Positions 35,333-44,797 of a stretch of DNA of 64,000 nt are shown one piece after another; the stretch's first letter is position 1; every line of letters starts with the position of its first letter. Where the stretch lies: assembly GCA_000302695.1 (NCBI GenBank), contig AMFN01000005.1, positions 1 through 64,000 on the forward strand, in the 5' to 3' direction. The position numbers and the translations under genes were made by a program. The stretch comes from Enterobacteriaceae bacterium LSJC7. GTDB taxonomy: Bacteria > Pseudomonadota > Gammaproteobacteria > Enterobacterales > Enterobacteriaceae. A model generated the notes under the pieces. It searched no databases. It was not told the DNA's origin and worked only from the letters and a program-made list of their open reading frames with translations.

Positions 35333-35508
35333 TGCCTGCACCCGGCGTCGTCTGGCGCCAACGTTTTTCGCCCATGCCCGCGCCGGTGAGCAAACAGCGC
35401 TGGCGATAAGCCCGGTCCTTGCAGTGTTAGCCGCGCACCGTTATTTTCAGAACGTTCCTGACATGCGTTGTAACGTTTTTAACCGCCGTCTTGCCTGTTT
35501 GCCGCAAA

Positions 35509-35540
35509 CAAAACAGGCACCCAAGGGTGCCTGTTTTTCA
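35509..35540. terminator. Bidirectional terminator between slyX and slyD
   Basis: AAACAGGCACCC(AA)GGGTGCCTGTTT is flanked by A and T tracts on both sides and serves both convergent genes. The stretch 35333-35508 before it shows no other recognisable feature. Confidence 0.85.
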
Positions 35541-35554
35541 TTCAGCGCGAACGC

Positions 35555-36154
35555 TTAGTGGCAACCACAGCCACCGCCGCCGCAACCACCTTTCTTACCG
35601 CCGTGGTCATGGTCGTGGTCATGGTCGTGGTCATGGTCGTGACCATGGCCGCCGCAGCAACCGTCGCCGCCGTGTTCATGATGATCGTGCTCGCCGTGAA
35701 CGTGGCCGTGGGCCAGCTCTTCTGCGGTTGCTTCACGAATTGCCATAACTTCCACGCTGAAGTTCAGGTTCTGACCGGCCAGCATGTGGTTACCGTCAAC
35801 CACCACATAGTCGTCACCGACTTCAGTGATTTCTACCGGCACCGGACCCTGATCGGTTTCAGCCAGAAAACGCATGCCAACCTGCAGCTCATCAACGCCC
35901 ATAAAGACGTCTTTCGGTACGCGCTGCACCAGGTTGTCGTCAAACTGGCCGTAAGCATCGTTGGCGCCCACGTTAACGTCAAACTTATCGCCAACGTCGT
36001 GACCTTCCAGCGCCTTTTCCAGGCCTGAAATCAGTGAGCCGTGACCATGCAGATAGTCGAGCGGCGCACTCACCGGAGACTCATCAACCAACACACCGTC
36101 TTCTGTACGTACCTGATAGGCCAGGCTGACCACCAGGTCTTTTGCTACTTTCAT
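35555..36154 (-). CDS. slyD: FKBP-type peptidyl-prolyl isomerase and metallochaperone SlyD
   Basis: The 199-residue protein has an FKBP domain (about 1-70 and 130-145) with an inserted IF chaperone domain, and a His/Cys/Gly-rich metal-binding tail (about residues 148-199). SlyD delivers nickel to hydrogenase maturation with HypB and is needed for phiX174 E lysis in E. coli. The tail contains an alternating Asp-His run encoded by three perfect 12-bp repeats (35603-35638), which could change length by slippage. Confidence 0.97.
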   Translation of the reverse strand: MKVAKDLVVSLAYQVRTEDGVLVDESPVSAPLDYLHGHGSLISGLEKALEGHDVGDKFDVNVGANDAYGQFDDNLVQRVPKDVFMGVDELQVGMRFLAETDQGPVPVEITEVGDDYVVVDGNHMLAGQNLNFSVEVMAIREATAEELAHGHVHGEHDHHEHGGDGCCGGHGHDHDHDHDHDHDHGGKKGGCGGGGCGCH

Positions 36155-36248
36155 GATATCTCCTGAGCGAAGGAAAAAGACTGGCGCCGATTGTAGCGGA
36201 ATTCGACGCCGCTGTACCCCTTAGCTTAAAAAAAGCTGCTGCATCTCG

Positions 36249-36449
36249 CTAGTCAGGGTGAAAAATCCCGATAACTTGTTCATTACTGCGAACACTCTCG
36301 CGCGCCTGCTTGTCGGCTTCGCGCATCTGGTGGGCACAGTGCACACATTCCACCACATCCACGCCATTTTCTCGCCACATCGCGAGCGAATCCTGTGCCT
36401 GGCAGCGGGGACAGACCGCGCCGGCAATAAACCGTTTACGCACTGACAT
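36249..36449 (-). CDS. yheV: YheV family zinc-ribbon protein
   Basis: The 66-residue protein has two CxxC pairs (CPRC and CVHC, about residues 14-41), typical of the DUF2387 zinc ribbons, and matches E. coli YheV in length. Function unknown. It lies 19 nt after kefB on the same strand and is probably cotranscribed with kefGB. Confidence 0.93.
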   Translation of the reverse strand: MSVRKRFIAGAVCPRCQAQDSLAMWRENGVDVVECVHCAHQMREADKQARESVRSNEQVIGIFHPD

Positions 36450-36468
36450 TGCTTGTTACCTTAATTAT

Positions 36469-38274
36469 TCATTCAAACTCATCCCAACCGTCGAGCTGGC
36501 GTCGCTCCTGCTGCATCTCACGCTCAAAAATATCCTCCAGCTCGCGCCGTGCCTCCCGCACGCGTGAAATCTGCGCATTATCGCTGTGGATGGGCATCAG
36601 CTCACGCAGCATGCGCATATCGAGGCGTCGGAAATGCAGTTGCGCACGGTGTGCCTGATGCGGATGCATCCCAAGCGACATTAGCACCTTGCGCCCCAGT
36701 TCCAGCGCACTGGAAAACGTCTCACGCGAAAAATGTGTTACGCCAGCCTGCAACAGTTCGTGAGCCTCAACGCGCCCACGAGCGCGCGCCAGGATTTCCA
36801 GATGCGGAAAATGCTGCTGGCACATCGCCACAATCTTCATTGTATCTTCCGGCTCGTTGCAGGTAATCACAATTGACTGGGCGTTCTCTGCACCGGCTGC
36901 ACGCAGCAACTCAAGCTCAGCGGCATCACCGTAATACACTTTGTAACCATATTTACGCATCAGGTTCACTGCGCTGATATCGCGCTCCAGCACCGTAATG
37001 CGCATCTTATTTGCCATCAACAGGCGGCCAATGACCTGCCCGAAGCGCCCAAAGCCCACCACAATCACCTGCGGCCTGTCGTCTTCCACAAACGGCGCTT
37101 CGGCGGCTTCGTCGGTGGCGTTAATGCGCCGCATCAGTATTTTGTCGATGCCTTTCATCAGCAGCGGCGTGGTCATCATCGACAACGTCACGGTGACCAG
37201 CAAGAGCGCCATCTGGTCATTTTGAAACAATTTTTGCGAAGACGCCGTTGAAAACAGCACAAACGCAAACTCACCGCCCTGGCTCAGTACTCCCGCAAAC
37301 TGTAGCCGCTCAGAGGAACGCAGGCCGTGCAACCGTGAGAGGCTATACAGCACCAGCGCCTTGACGCAGACCAGAATCAGCACGCTGCACACCACCCAAA
37401 GGAGATGGGTATAAAGCACGCCAAGGTTGAGCGCCATACCAACAGAAATAAAGAACAGCCCCAGCAACAGCCCTTTGAACGGCTCGATGGCAATTTCCAG
37501 TTCGTGACGGTATTCGCTTTCTGCCAGCAGCACCCCGGCCAGGAAGGTTCCGAGCGCCATTGAAAAGCCCAGGGCATCCATAAACAGCGCCGAGCCGAGC
37601 ACCAGCAGCAGTGCCGCTGCCGTGAACACCTCGCGCACGCCAGAACCGGCGATATAGCGAAACACCGGGCGCAGCAGGTAGCGCCCACCAATCAACATCC
37701 CGATAAACGCCAGCGCTTTAAAACCCGCCTTTATCCAGTCGATATGCTCATCGCCATCGCCTGCCAACAGCGGCACCAGCGCCAGCGCCGGTATCACTGC
37801 CAGGTCCTGGAACAGCAGCACCGAGAAACCAAGCTGCCCGGACTCACTGCGGTTCATGCCTTTATCACGCATCAGCTGGAGCGCCATGGCGGTGGACGAC
37901 ATCGCAAGCCCAATGCCGCCTACGACTGCCGCCTGCCAGCTAAAGTGCGTGAGCACCAGTAGCCCCGCGAGCAGCGCGGCGCTAATCAGCACCTGCGCAG
38001 TACCGACTCCAAAAATGGGCCTGCGCAGCTGCCAGAGTTTGGCGGGATTCAGCTCAAGCCCGATGATAAACATCAGGAACACCACGCCCAGTTCAGAGAA
38101 GTGCAGAATTTCATCCACATCACTGATAAAGCCCAGTCCCCACGGGCCAATGGCAATCCCGGCCAGCAGATAACCCAACACGGCGCCAATGCCAAGGCGT
38201 GCCGCAATGGGCACCGCCACCACTGCCGCAAACAGAAACAGCACGCCCGCCAGTAACAAATCCATTCCTGCCAT
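36469..38274 (-). CDS. kefB: Glutathione-regulated potassium-efflux antiporter KefB
   Basis: KefB is the inner-membrane K+/H+ antiporter gated by glutathione adducts that acidifies the cytoplasm against electrophiles. The 601-residue reading (ATG 38274, [10 protein letters not shown]) equals E. coli length: about 12 transmembrane segments (1-380), then an RCK/KTN domain with [15 protein letters not shown] (about 405). Its ATG overlaps the kefG stop by one base (TGATG), coupling it to its activating subunit. Confidence 0.97.
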   Translation of the reverse strand: MAGMDLLLAGVLFLFAAVVAVPIAARLGIGAVLGYLLAGIAIGPWGLGFISDVDEILHFSELGVVFLMFIIGLELNPAKLWQLRRPIFGVGTAQVLISAALLAGLLVLTHFSWQAAVVGGIGLAMSSTAMALQLMRDKGMNRSESGQLGFSVLLFQDLAVIPALALVPLLAGDGDEHIDWIKAGFKALAFIGMLIGGRYLLRPVFRYIAGSGVREVFTAAALLLVLGSALFMDALGFSMALGTFLAGVLLAESEYRHELEIAIEPFKGLLLGLFFISVGMALNLGVLYTHLLWVVCSVLILVCVKALVLYSLSRLHGLRSSERLQFAGVLSQGGEFAFVLFSTASSQKLFQNDQMALLLVTVTLSMMTTPLLMKGIDKILMRRINATDEAAEAPFVEDDRPQVIVVGFGRFGQVIGRLLMANKMRITVLERDISAVNLMRKYGYKVYYGDAAELELLRAAGAENAQSIVITCNEPEDTMKIVAMCQQHFPHLEILARARGRVEAHELLQAGVTHFSRETFSSALELGRKVLMSLGMHPHQAHRAQLHFRRLDMRMLRELMPIHSDNAQISRVREARRELEDIFEREMQQERRQLDGWDEFE

Positions 38275-38828
38275 CAACGGCCCCCCGGCGGTAACGGGGA
38301 GGCCAGCCAGTCACCGTAGGCGCGGGCATTGCTTTCCAGCTCTTTTTGCGACTGGCGGCGCGCCCAGTACACAATCATCGGCGTCATCCAGTGCATGCGA
38401 CACATGGAGGCCGTCAGTTCAAACGGGCGCAAAATATCGCTTAATGCGTAGCGATTAAAGCCGTCGCGCCGGTACGCGCCCTCAGGCTCGCCGGTGGTTA
38501 TCACGCTGCGCCAGTACTTGCCTTCAAGTGCATTACCGCCCACGCCGCTTGAAAACCCCCGGCTCAACACGCGGTCCAGCCACTCTTTGAGCAATGCCGG
38601 GCAACTGTAGGTATACAGTGGATGCTGAAAAACGATGACATCGTGTTCACGCAACAGCGCCTGTTCGTGGTGAATATCAATAAAAAAATCGGGATAGTGC
38701 GCGTAAAGGTCGTGCACGGTGACATTCGCGAGTTGCTGAGCCGGTTTAAGCAACACCCGGTTGGCAACCGAGTCCTGAGATTCCGGATGGGCATACAGCA
38801 GCAAAACACGTACAGGCTGCGACATCAT
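38274..38828 (-). CDS. kefG: KefB ancillary quinone oxidoreductase KefG
   Basis: The 184-residue flavodoxin-fold protein is required for full KefB activity. It shows [20 protein letters not shown] and [20 protein letters not shown], typical of the KefF/KefG family. MMSQP.. at 38828 is chosen as start, as in E. coli; seven further upstream codons are not conserved. Divergent from yheS. Confidence 0.95.
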   Translation of the reverse strand: MMSQPVRVLLLYAHPESQDSVANRVLLKPAQQLANVTVHDLYAHYPDFFIDIHHEQALLREHDVIVFQHPLYTYSCPALLKEWLDRVLSRGFSSGVGGNALEGKYWRSVITTGEPEGAYRRDGFNRYALSDILRPFELTASMCRMHWMTPMIVYWARRQSQKELESNARAYGDWLASPLPPGGR

Positions 38829-38948
38829 TACCCTCCAGGTCGTCTTCATGTTCGTTTTGGGCTACCATGCAGCCCGGGCAAAACAGGCTTCACTCTGCGT
38901 TACCCTGCGATAAAGATAATTTAACATACTCTGAACATACGGCGCCTT

Positions 38949-40868
38949 ATGATTGTTTTCTCTTCATTACAAATACGCCGCGGCACCCGCGTCCTGCTGG
39001 ACAACGCCACCGCCACCGTCAACCCTGGCCAGAAAGTGGGTCTTGTTGGCAAAAATGGCTGCGGCAAATCGACGCTGCTGTCGCTGTTAAAAGGTGAGAT
39101 AACCGCAGACGCGGGCAGCGTCACCTTTCCCGGTAGCTGGCAACTTGCCTGGGTGAACCAGGAAACACCAGCCCTGGCGGTCCCGGCCATTGAGTATGTT
39201 ATTGACGGCGATCGCGAATATCGCCAGCTTGAAGCCGAACTCGCCCAGGCGAACGCACGTAACGACGGCCACGCCATTGCCAGCGTGCACGGCAAGCTTG
39301 ATGCCATTAACGCCTGGACCATTCGCGCGCGTGCCGCCAGCCTGTTGCACGGGCTGGGCTTCAGTAACGAACAGCTTGAGCGCCCGGTGAGCGACTTCTC
39401 CGGCGGCTGGCGCATGCGCCTTAACCTTGCCCAGGCGCTTATCTGTCGTTCTGACCTGTTGCTGCTCGACGAACCGACTAACCACCTCGATCTCGATGCC
39501 GTTATCTGGCTGGAAAAATGGCTCAAGAGTTATCCCGGCACGCTGATTCTGATTTCCCACGACCGCGACTTCCTCGACCCGGTGGTCGGCAAAATCCTGC
39601 ACATTGAGCAGGAGGCGCTGTTCGAATACACCGGAAACTACAGCGACTTTGAGCGCCAGCGCGCTACACGTCTCGCCCAACAGCAGTCGCTGTACGAAAG
39701 CCAACAACAAAAAGTAGCCCATCTACAAAGCTACATTGACCGTTTTCGTGCGAAAGCGACCAAGGCTAAGCAGGCGCAGAGCCGCATCAAGATGCTTGAG
39801 CGTATGGAGCTTATCGCTCCGGCGCACGTGGATAACCCGTTCCACTTCAGCTTTCGCGCGCCTGAAAGCCTGCCTAATCCGCTGTTAAAGATGGAAAAGG
39901 TGAGCGCAGGCTATGGCGAGCGCGTCATTCTTAATGCGATTAAGCTTAACCTGGTGCCGGGTTCCCGCATTGGCCTGCTGGGCCGTAACGGTGCGGGTAA
40001 ATCCACGTTGATTAAGTTGCTGGCAGGCGAACTGCCGCCGCTGCGCGGTGAAGTGGCGCTGGCCAAAGGCATCAAGCTTGGCTATTTCGCCCAGCACCAG
40101 TTGGAATACCTGCGCGCCGATGAGTCCCCACTCCAGCACCTGACGCGCCAGGCCCCCAAAGAAACCGAACAAACGCTGCGCGACTATCTCGGCGGCTTCG
40201 GTTTTCGCGGCGATAAAGTCACCGACCCAACGGGCCAGTTCTCCGGTGGCGAAAAAGCGCGTCTGGTGCTGGCGCTGATTGTGTGGCAGCGCCCTAACCT
40301 GCTGCTGCTCGACGAACCGACCAACCACCTGGATCTCGACATGCGTCAGGCGCTGACCGAAGCGCTGATTGATTTTGACGGCGCGCTGGTTGTCGTCTCG
40401 CACGACAGGCACCTGCTGCGCTCAACCACCGATGATTTGTATCTGGTGCACGACGGCCAGGTGGAGCCGTTTGACGGCGATCTGGAAGACTACCAGCAGT
40501 GGCTGAGCGACCAGCAAAAGCAGGAAACCCAACAGGACAGCGCCCCGAAACAGGACAGCGGCAACAGCGCCCAGGCGCGTAAAGACCAGAAGCGCCGCGA
40601 AGCGGAGTTCCGCACCCAGACCCAGCCGCTGCGCAAAAAAATCACCCAGCTTGAGCAGCAGATGGAAAAACTCAGCGCCACGCTTGCTGGCGTAGAAGAA
40701 CAGCTTTCAGACTCCGGCCTTTACGACGCCAGCCGCAAAGCCGAACTGACCCAGTGCCTGCAAACGCAAAGTCAGACCAAAGCCGCGCTGGAAGACGCCG
40801 AAATGGAGTGGCTGGCTGTACAGGAAGAGTTAGAGGTGCTCAGCCAGGACTTTGAGAGCCTGAGCTAA
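38949..40868 (+). CDS. yheS: ABC-F family ATPase YheS
   Basis: The 639-residue soluble protein has two ABC domains joined by a linker: Walker A GLVGKNGCGKST (about 29-40) and GLLGRNGAGKST, two copies of LLLLDEPTNHLDLD (Walker B), and SGG signature motifs. A Gln-rich, coiled C-terminal extension follows (about 530-639). ABC-F proteins act on ribosomes; YheS of E. coli has been linked to relief of translational arrest. In E. coli yheT follows directly, whereas here the accessory segment intervenes. Confidence 0.96.
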   Translation: MIVFSSLQIRRGTRVLLDNATATVNPGQKVGLVGKNGCGKSTLLSLLKGEITADAGSVTFPGSWQLAWVNQETPALAVPAIEYVIDGDREYRQLEAELAQANARNDGHAIASVHGKLDAINAWTIRARAASLLHGLGFSNEQLERPVSDFSGGWRMRLNLAQALICRSDLLLLDEPTNHLDLDAVIWLEKWLKSYPGTLILISHDRDFLDPVVGKILHIEQEALFEYTGNYSDFERQRATRLAQQQSLYESQQQKVAHLQSYIDRFRAKATKAKQAQSRIKMLERMELIAPAHVDNPFHFSFRAPESLPNPLLKMEKVSAGYGERVILNAIKLNLVPGSRIGLLGRNGAGKSTLIKLLAGELPPLRGEVALAKGIKLGYFAQHQLEYLRADESPLQHLTRQAPKETEQTLRDYLGGFGFRGDKVTDPTGQFSGGEKARLVLALIVWQRPNLLLLDEPTNHLDLDMRQALTEALIDFDGALVVVSHDRHLLRSTTDDLYLVHDGQVEPFDGDLEDYQQWLSDQQKQETQQDSAPKQDSGNSAQARKDQKRREAEFRTQTQPLRKKITQLEQQMEKLSATLAGVEEQLSDSGLYDASRKAELTQCLQTQSQTKAALEDAEMEWLAVQEELEVLSQDFESLS

Positions 40869-40975
40869 ACAGGTTCGACGCGGTACTCAAGCCGCGTCAC
40901 CCTGCATAACGTGATAGCTGCACAGTGCTGCTAATTAAAAAACCTAACATCTTTTAATCCCACCCACGTCAAGGG

Positions 40976-41088
40976 ATGACTGTGCGTATGCGAGACAAGG
41001 CGCCAGGAGACCCGGGAGCGCAGCATACATTAGTATGTGAGCATCCCCGGGACGACGCAGCAACGCCGTCGCAGCCACGCACAGCCAT
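40976..41088. repeat. ERIC-like palindromic repeat element
   Basis: The 113-bp element has 12-bp terminal inverted repeats with one mismatch (ATGACTGTGCGT at 40976-40987 and the complement of ATGGCTGTGCGT at 41077-41088). A central hairpin (GCATACATTAGTATGTGAGC) lies between two CCCGGG blocks. The right half (AGTATGTGAG...GACGCAGCAACGC) resembles the ERIC consensus. Non-coding. It ends 7 nt before the tauD stop codon, on the boundary of the accessory segment. Confidence 0.65.
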
Positions 41089-41095
41089 TCCGCAC

Positions 41096-41920
41096 CTAAA
41101 GAATAGTGGCGCGGTGCATGATACGGCGACTGGGCAAATAATCCGCATTCGCGTAATGCTGGGTCACTCGGTTATCCCATATCGCCACATCGTCCGGCTG
41201 CCAGCGCCAGCGCACCTGGAACTCCGGCTTCGTAATATGCGCAAACAAAAAGCCCAGCAGCGCATCACTTTCCTTTGGCGCAAGGTCAACAATGCGCGTC
41301 GTAAACCCCTCGTTCACATACAGCGCCTTGCGTCCGCTTACCGGGTGGCTGCGCACCACCGGGTGCAGCAGTGGCGGGTTTTTCTCCACCGCCAGCTTCC
41401 AGCGCGCGTGCTCCTCTTCGCTACCGCGGTGCTTATACTCCGGGAACGACTTCTTAAAATCGTGCTCCGCGCGCAGCCCGGTCAGCAGCTCGCGAAACGG
41501 CGCTGAAAGCGCATCATAAGCCGCAAAGCCGCTGGCCCACAGCGTGTCACCTCCGGTTTGCGGCAGCAGCTTCGCCGCCAGAATAGCGCCCGATGGCGGG
41601 TTGGCAATAAAAGTGACATCGGTATGCCAGTTATCGTTATCTGGCGGATTATTGTCATGGGTATCCAGCACAATAATCTCCTCGGCCTCGGCCGCGTGCG
41701 GATAAACCGGGTGGATATGCAAATCGCCAAAGCGCCGCGCCAGGTCGCGCTGCTGTACCGGCGTCACCGGTTGATTACGCATAAACAGCACCTGGTGCTT
41801 GAGCAGCGCGTGATAAAGCTGCTCAAACTGGCTGTCGCTCAGCGGTTTTGCCAGCGTCAGGTTTTCGACCAGCGCGCCAATATATGGCCCCAGCGGGGTG
41901 ACTTTCAGACGTTCATTCAT
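41096..41920 (-). CDS. tauD: Taurine dioxygenase TauD, C-terminally shortened
   Basis: TauD is the Fe(II)/2-oxoglutarate dioxygenase that releases sulfite from taurine. The 274 residues keep the iron ligands His99, Asp101 (WHTDVTF) and His255, and the 2-oxoglutarate-binding Arg270. The protein stops at MHRATIL, nine residues earlier than E. coli TauD (283 aa), right beside the palindromic element. Activity is probably kept since all ligands are present. The start overlaps the tauC stop by 4 nt. Confidence 0.95.
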   Translation of the reverse strand: MNERLKVTPLGPYIGALVENLTLAKPLSDSQFEQLYHALLKHQVLFMRNQPVTPVQQRDLARRFGDLHIHPVYPHAAEAEEIIVLDTHDNNPPDNDNWHTDVTFIANPPSGAILAAKLLPQTGGDTLWASGFAAYDALSAPFRELLTGLRAEHDFKKSFPEYKHRGSEEEHARWKLAVEKNPPLLHPVVRSHPVSGRKALYVNEGFTTRIVDLAPKESDALLGFLFAHITKPEFQVRWRWQPDDVAIWDNRVTQHYANADYLPSRRIMHRATIL

Positions 41921-42747
41921 TGCTGTACTCCATGCCACGGGGTTAAACGACGCTGCAAGGCGCGCAGCCCCAGCTCAAGACCAAATGCAATAATGGCAAT
42001 CACGCTGATCCCGGCAATCACCACATCGGTTGCCAGAAACTCGCCAGCAGACTGCACCATAAATCCCAACCCGCGGGTGGCGGCAATCAACTCAGAGGCC
42101 ACCAGCGTTGACCAGCCAACGCCAAGCCCAATGCGCAGCCCGGTTAAAATCTCCGGCAGCGCACCTGGCAGAATCACAAAGCGCAGCAGTTGCCAGCGGC
42201 TGGCACCGAGCGACTGTGCGGCCCGCACCCGCACCGGGTCGCGGTTACGCACGCCCGCCACGGTAGAAAGCGTTACCGGCGCGAAAATCGCCAGGTAAAT
42301 CAACAGAATCTTTGAGGTTTCACCAATACCGAACCAGATAACCATCAGCGGTAGATAGGCCAGCGGCGGTACCGGGCGATAAATTTCAATTAGCGGGTCG
42401 AGAATGCCGCGCACCGTCTCGTTCAATCCCATCGCGATGCCCACCGGCACGCCAATCAGCACCGCCGCCAGCAGCGCAACCAGAATGCGCCCGAGACTTG
42501 CCGCCAGGTGCTGCCACAGCGTGGCATCCATAAACCCCTGCGGGCTGGCAATGGTGATGAGTTGATGCAGTACCTGCTGCGGTGCAGGCAGAAACAACGG
42601 GCTAACCAACCCGGCAGCCGTTACCGCCCACCACAGCATTAACAGCGTCAGCAGCGTCACGGCACTCAGCCAGAGACTGCGCGGCACACGAAAGCGCACG
42701 GCAGCGACCGGTTTTGCCACATCACGCAGCGTTGATTGCAGGCTCAT
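41917..42747 (-). CDS. tauC: Taurine ABC transporter permease TauC
   Basis: The 276-residue inner-membrane permease has about six transmembrane helices and the EAA-type loop [20 protein letters not shown] (about residues 186-205) that contacts the ATPase. It overlaps tauB by 4 nt and tauD by 4 nt. Length matches E. coli TauC (275). Confidence 0.95.
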   Translation of the reverse strand: MSLQSTLRDVAKPVAAVRFRVPRSLWLSAVTLLTLLMLWWAVTAAGLVSPLFLPAPQQVLHQLITIASPQGFMDATLWQHLAASLGRILVALLAAVLIGVPVGIAMGLNETVRGILDPLIEIYRPVPPLAYLPLMVIWFGIGETSKILLIYLAIFAPVTLSTVAGVRNRDPVRVRAAQSLGASRWQLLRFVILPGALPEILTGLRIGLGVGWSTLVASELIAATRGLGFMVQSAGEFLATDVVIAGISVIAIIAFGLELGLRALQRRLTPWHGVQQ

Positions 42748-43511
42748 AGCAGCACCTCTCGCTGGTGAAACACCTTACCGAGCACCTCTTCACGCCGGGC
42801 GATAAATTCCGGGTCTGACTTGATGCTGCGGCACGACTCACCGCTGGCGTAACGCTGGCCGAAATCCAGCGTAATGCGCTCCACCACCTGGCCTGGGCCG
42901 GGCGAGAGCAGCAGCAGTTCGCTTGCCAGAAACACGGCTTCTTCAATGTCGTGGGTAATCAGCAGCACCTGCTTGCCCGTGTCGCGCCAGATAGTCAGCA
43001 GCAGCTCCTGCATCTGCTCACGCGTAAAGGCATCGAGTGCGCCAAAAGGCTCATCGAGCAGCAGCAGACGGGGATTTGCGGCCAGCGCCCGCGCAATACC
43101 CACGCGCTGGCGCATACCGCCAGAAAGCTGCCAGATAAAATGGTGCTCAAAGCCCGCAAGCCCGACGCGGGTGAGCATTTTGCGCGCCACCGCGCCGCGC
43201 TGAACCTTATTCACTCCCGCCAGCTGCAGGCCAAACTCAACGTTGTCCTGCACTGTACGCCACGGCAGCAGCCCTTCGTTCTGAAACACCACGCCGCGCT
43301 CGGCGCCTGGCCCGGTGACTGGCTCACCGTCAAGCGTAATCGACCCCGCCGACGGCGTCAGAAACCCGGCAATCAGGTTCAGCAGCGTGGTTTTGCCGCA
43401 ACCCGACGGCCCAAGCACCACCACCAGTTCACCGCTGTCGATGCGCAGCGAAACGTCGCGCAGCGCCGGGCGACCACGATACTCTGCGCTAAGATGGCTG
43501 ACGTTGAGCAT
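42744..43511 (-). CDS. tauB: Taurine ABC transporter ATP-binding protein TauB
   Basis: The 255-residue ATPase has Walker [12 protein letters not shown] (about 34-44), signature [15 protein letters not shown] and Walker [13 protein letters not shown]. Length equals E. coli TauB. It lies 9 nt after tauA and is coupled to tauC. Confidence 0.95.
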   Translation of the reverse strand: MLNVSHLSAEYRGRPALRDVSLRIDSGELVVVLGPSGCGKTTLLNLIAGFLTPSAGSITLDGEPVTGPGAERGVVFQNEGLLPWRTVQDNVEFGLQLAGVNKVQRGAVARKMLTRVGLAGFEHHFIWQLSGGMRQRVGIARALAANPRLLLLDEPFGALDAFTREQMQELLLTIWRDTGKQVLLITHDIEEAVFLASELLLLSPGPGQVVERITLDFGQRYASGESCRSIKSDPEFIARREEVLGKVFHQREVLL

Positions 43512-43520
43512 GGCAACTCC

Positions 43521-44513
43521 TTACGACTGCGGTGCAGTCTTCACTTGTTTAACAAAATCGCTGGTGACATACGCGCTGTAATCGCTGTCCACCTGTGGAA
43601 TTTTGCCCTGCTCTTTAAGGAACTCTGCAGTGTCACGAATGGCCTTTTCAACCGGTGCGCCAAGCTGCGTTATCTGTTCGGACACCGGCAAATAGCGGTT
43701 GCCTTTGACCAGCGCCGGCACCTGCGCCTGCGGTACGCCACTCAGACGCGCCAGCGTATCAAGGTGCTGTTTATCACCCAGCCAGGCCGCGGGCGCATCA
43801 AGATAGCCCTTCTGGGCCTGGAGCGCGCTGGCGGCAAACGCCGTCACCACGTCGGGATGCGCTTTGGCAAAATCTTTGCGTACCACCCACACATCCAGCG
43901 TTGGCTTGCCCCATTTACCCACCTGCTCTGAATCCGTCAGCACCGTCCCCTGCTTTTCCAGCTCGTTAACGACCGGCGCCCAGACATACGCGCCATCAAT
44001 ATCGCCACGCTGCCACGCCGCCGCAATGGCCGGAGGTTGCAGGTTCACAATGGTGAGTTGCTCAGGTTTGATGTTCCAGTGCTTAAGCGCCGACAGCAGG
44101 CTGTAATGGGTAGTTGAGATAAACGGCACGGCGATGCGCTTGCCGATAAGATCTTGCGGTGAGCGAATCTCTTTTTTCACCACCAGCGCTTCGGAGCTAC
44201 CGAGCTGGGAGGCAATTAGGAACACCTCAATGGGCAGCTTCTGGCTGGCGGCCACCGCCAGCGGGCTGGAGCCAATATTGCCAATCTGCACATCGCCAGA
44301 TGCCAGCGCGCGCAGCACACCCGAACCACTGTCGAACTTGCGCCATTCCACGCTCGCACCGGAAGCTTTACCGAAGCTATTTTCAGCCTGCGCCAGCTTG
44401 GCGGGTTCTGCAGAGGTCTGATACGCCACGGTGACCTCCACTGCCTGTGCGCTCGCAGCCAGGGCAAACATCAGCGTTGCCGCTGCGCGTAGTGTGAAAA
44501 GTGTGCCCGCCAT
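43521..44513 (-). CDS. tauA: Taurine-binding periplasmic protein TauA
   Basis: The 330-residue substrate-binding protein has a signal peptide (about 1-24, ending SAQA before VEVTVAYQ). It is SsuA/TauA-like (SGVLRALASGDVQIGNIGSS; VWAPVVNELEKQG). First gene of tauABCD, which in E. coli is induced by sulfur starvation through CysB and Cbl and lies elsewhere on the chromosome. It is divergent from telA. Confidence 0.95.
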   Translation of the reverse strand: MAGTLFTLRAAATLMFALAASAQAVEVTVAYQTSAEPAKLAQAENSFGKASGASVEWRKFDSGSGVLRALASGDVQIGNIGSSPLAVAASQKLPIEVFLIASQLGSSEALVVKKEIRSPQDLIGKRIAVPFISTTHYSLLSALKHWNIKPEQLTIVNLQPPAIAAAWQRGDIDGAYVWAPVVNELEKQGTVLTDSEQVGKWGKPTLDVWVVRKDFAKAHPDVVTAFAASALQAQKGYLDAPAAWLGDKQHLDTLARLSGVPQAQVPALVKGNRYLPVSEQITQLGAPVEKAIRDTAEFLKEQGKIPQVDSDYSAYVTSDFVKQVKTAPQS

Positions 44514-44595
44514 AGATTTGCTCCGTTTTGCTCGTTAAGTAGCTTCTGTTTTATCTGAGCCAGATAAAGGCAAAAAGGAATTAAAAATTATCTGT

Positions 44596-44612
44596 TATTC
44601 ATTTTATGAATA
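44596..44612. promoter_or_regulatory. AT-rich perfect inverted repeat upstream of tauA
   Basis: TATTCAT(TTT)ATGAATA is a perfect 7-bp inverted repeat about 83-99 nt upstream of the tauA start. Its T-N11-A core fits a LysR-type site, so Cbl/CysB is a candidate binder; this is inference. Confidence 0.4.
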
Positions 44613-44628
44613 TAGCAACACCTGGAAA

Positions 44629-44668
44629 TGTCCGAATCCGCTGTAATGCCTGATTAGGACAGATTCGG
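44629..44668. promoter_or_regulatory. Inverted repeats in the tauA-telA divergent region
   Basis: CCGAATC (44632-44638) and GATTCGG (44662-44668) form an inverted repeat. Overlapping TGTCC (44629-44633) and GGACA (44657-44661) form a second one. They lie 130-170 nt upstream of the telA start and could be an operator for the telA cluster or for tauA. No clear -35/-10 pair was found with confidence. Confidence 0.3.
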
Positions 44669-44797
44669 GTACTGATTTCGTTTAACGCGGTTGGCGCAAC
44701 ATGCTGCCTGAAGTACCATTCATCCCAGACTTTTCCGCGGTGTTCTGCTTTGTTGCCGCGGTTTAACACGGACAACACTTTATCGAGGATGCCTTTC

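Noticed and set aside
35603-35646. Short repeats in slyD as a possible CRISPR-like array
   Set aside because: Contiguous 12-bp coding repeats without spacers; they encode the Asp-His run.
36221-36427. 68-codon frame overlapping yheV on the same strand
   Set aside because: Out of frame with yheV, which has conserved CxxC pairs and the expected 66-residue length.
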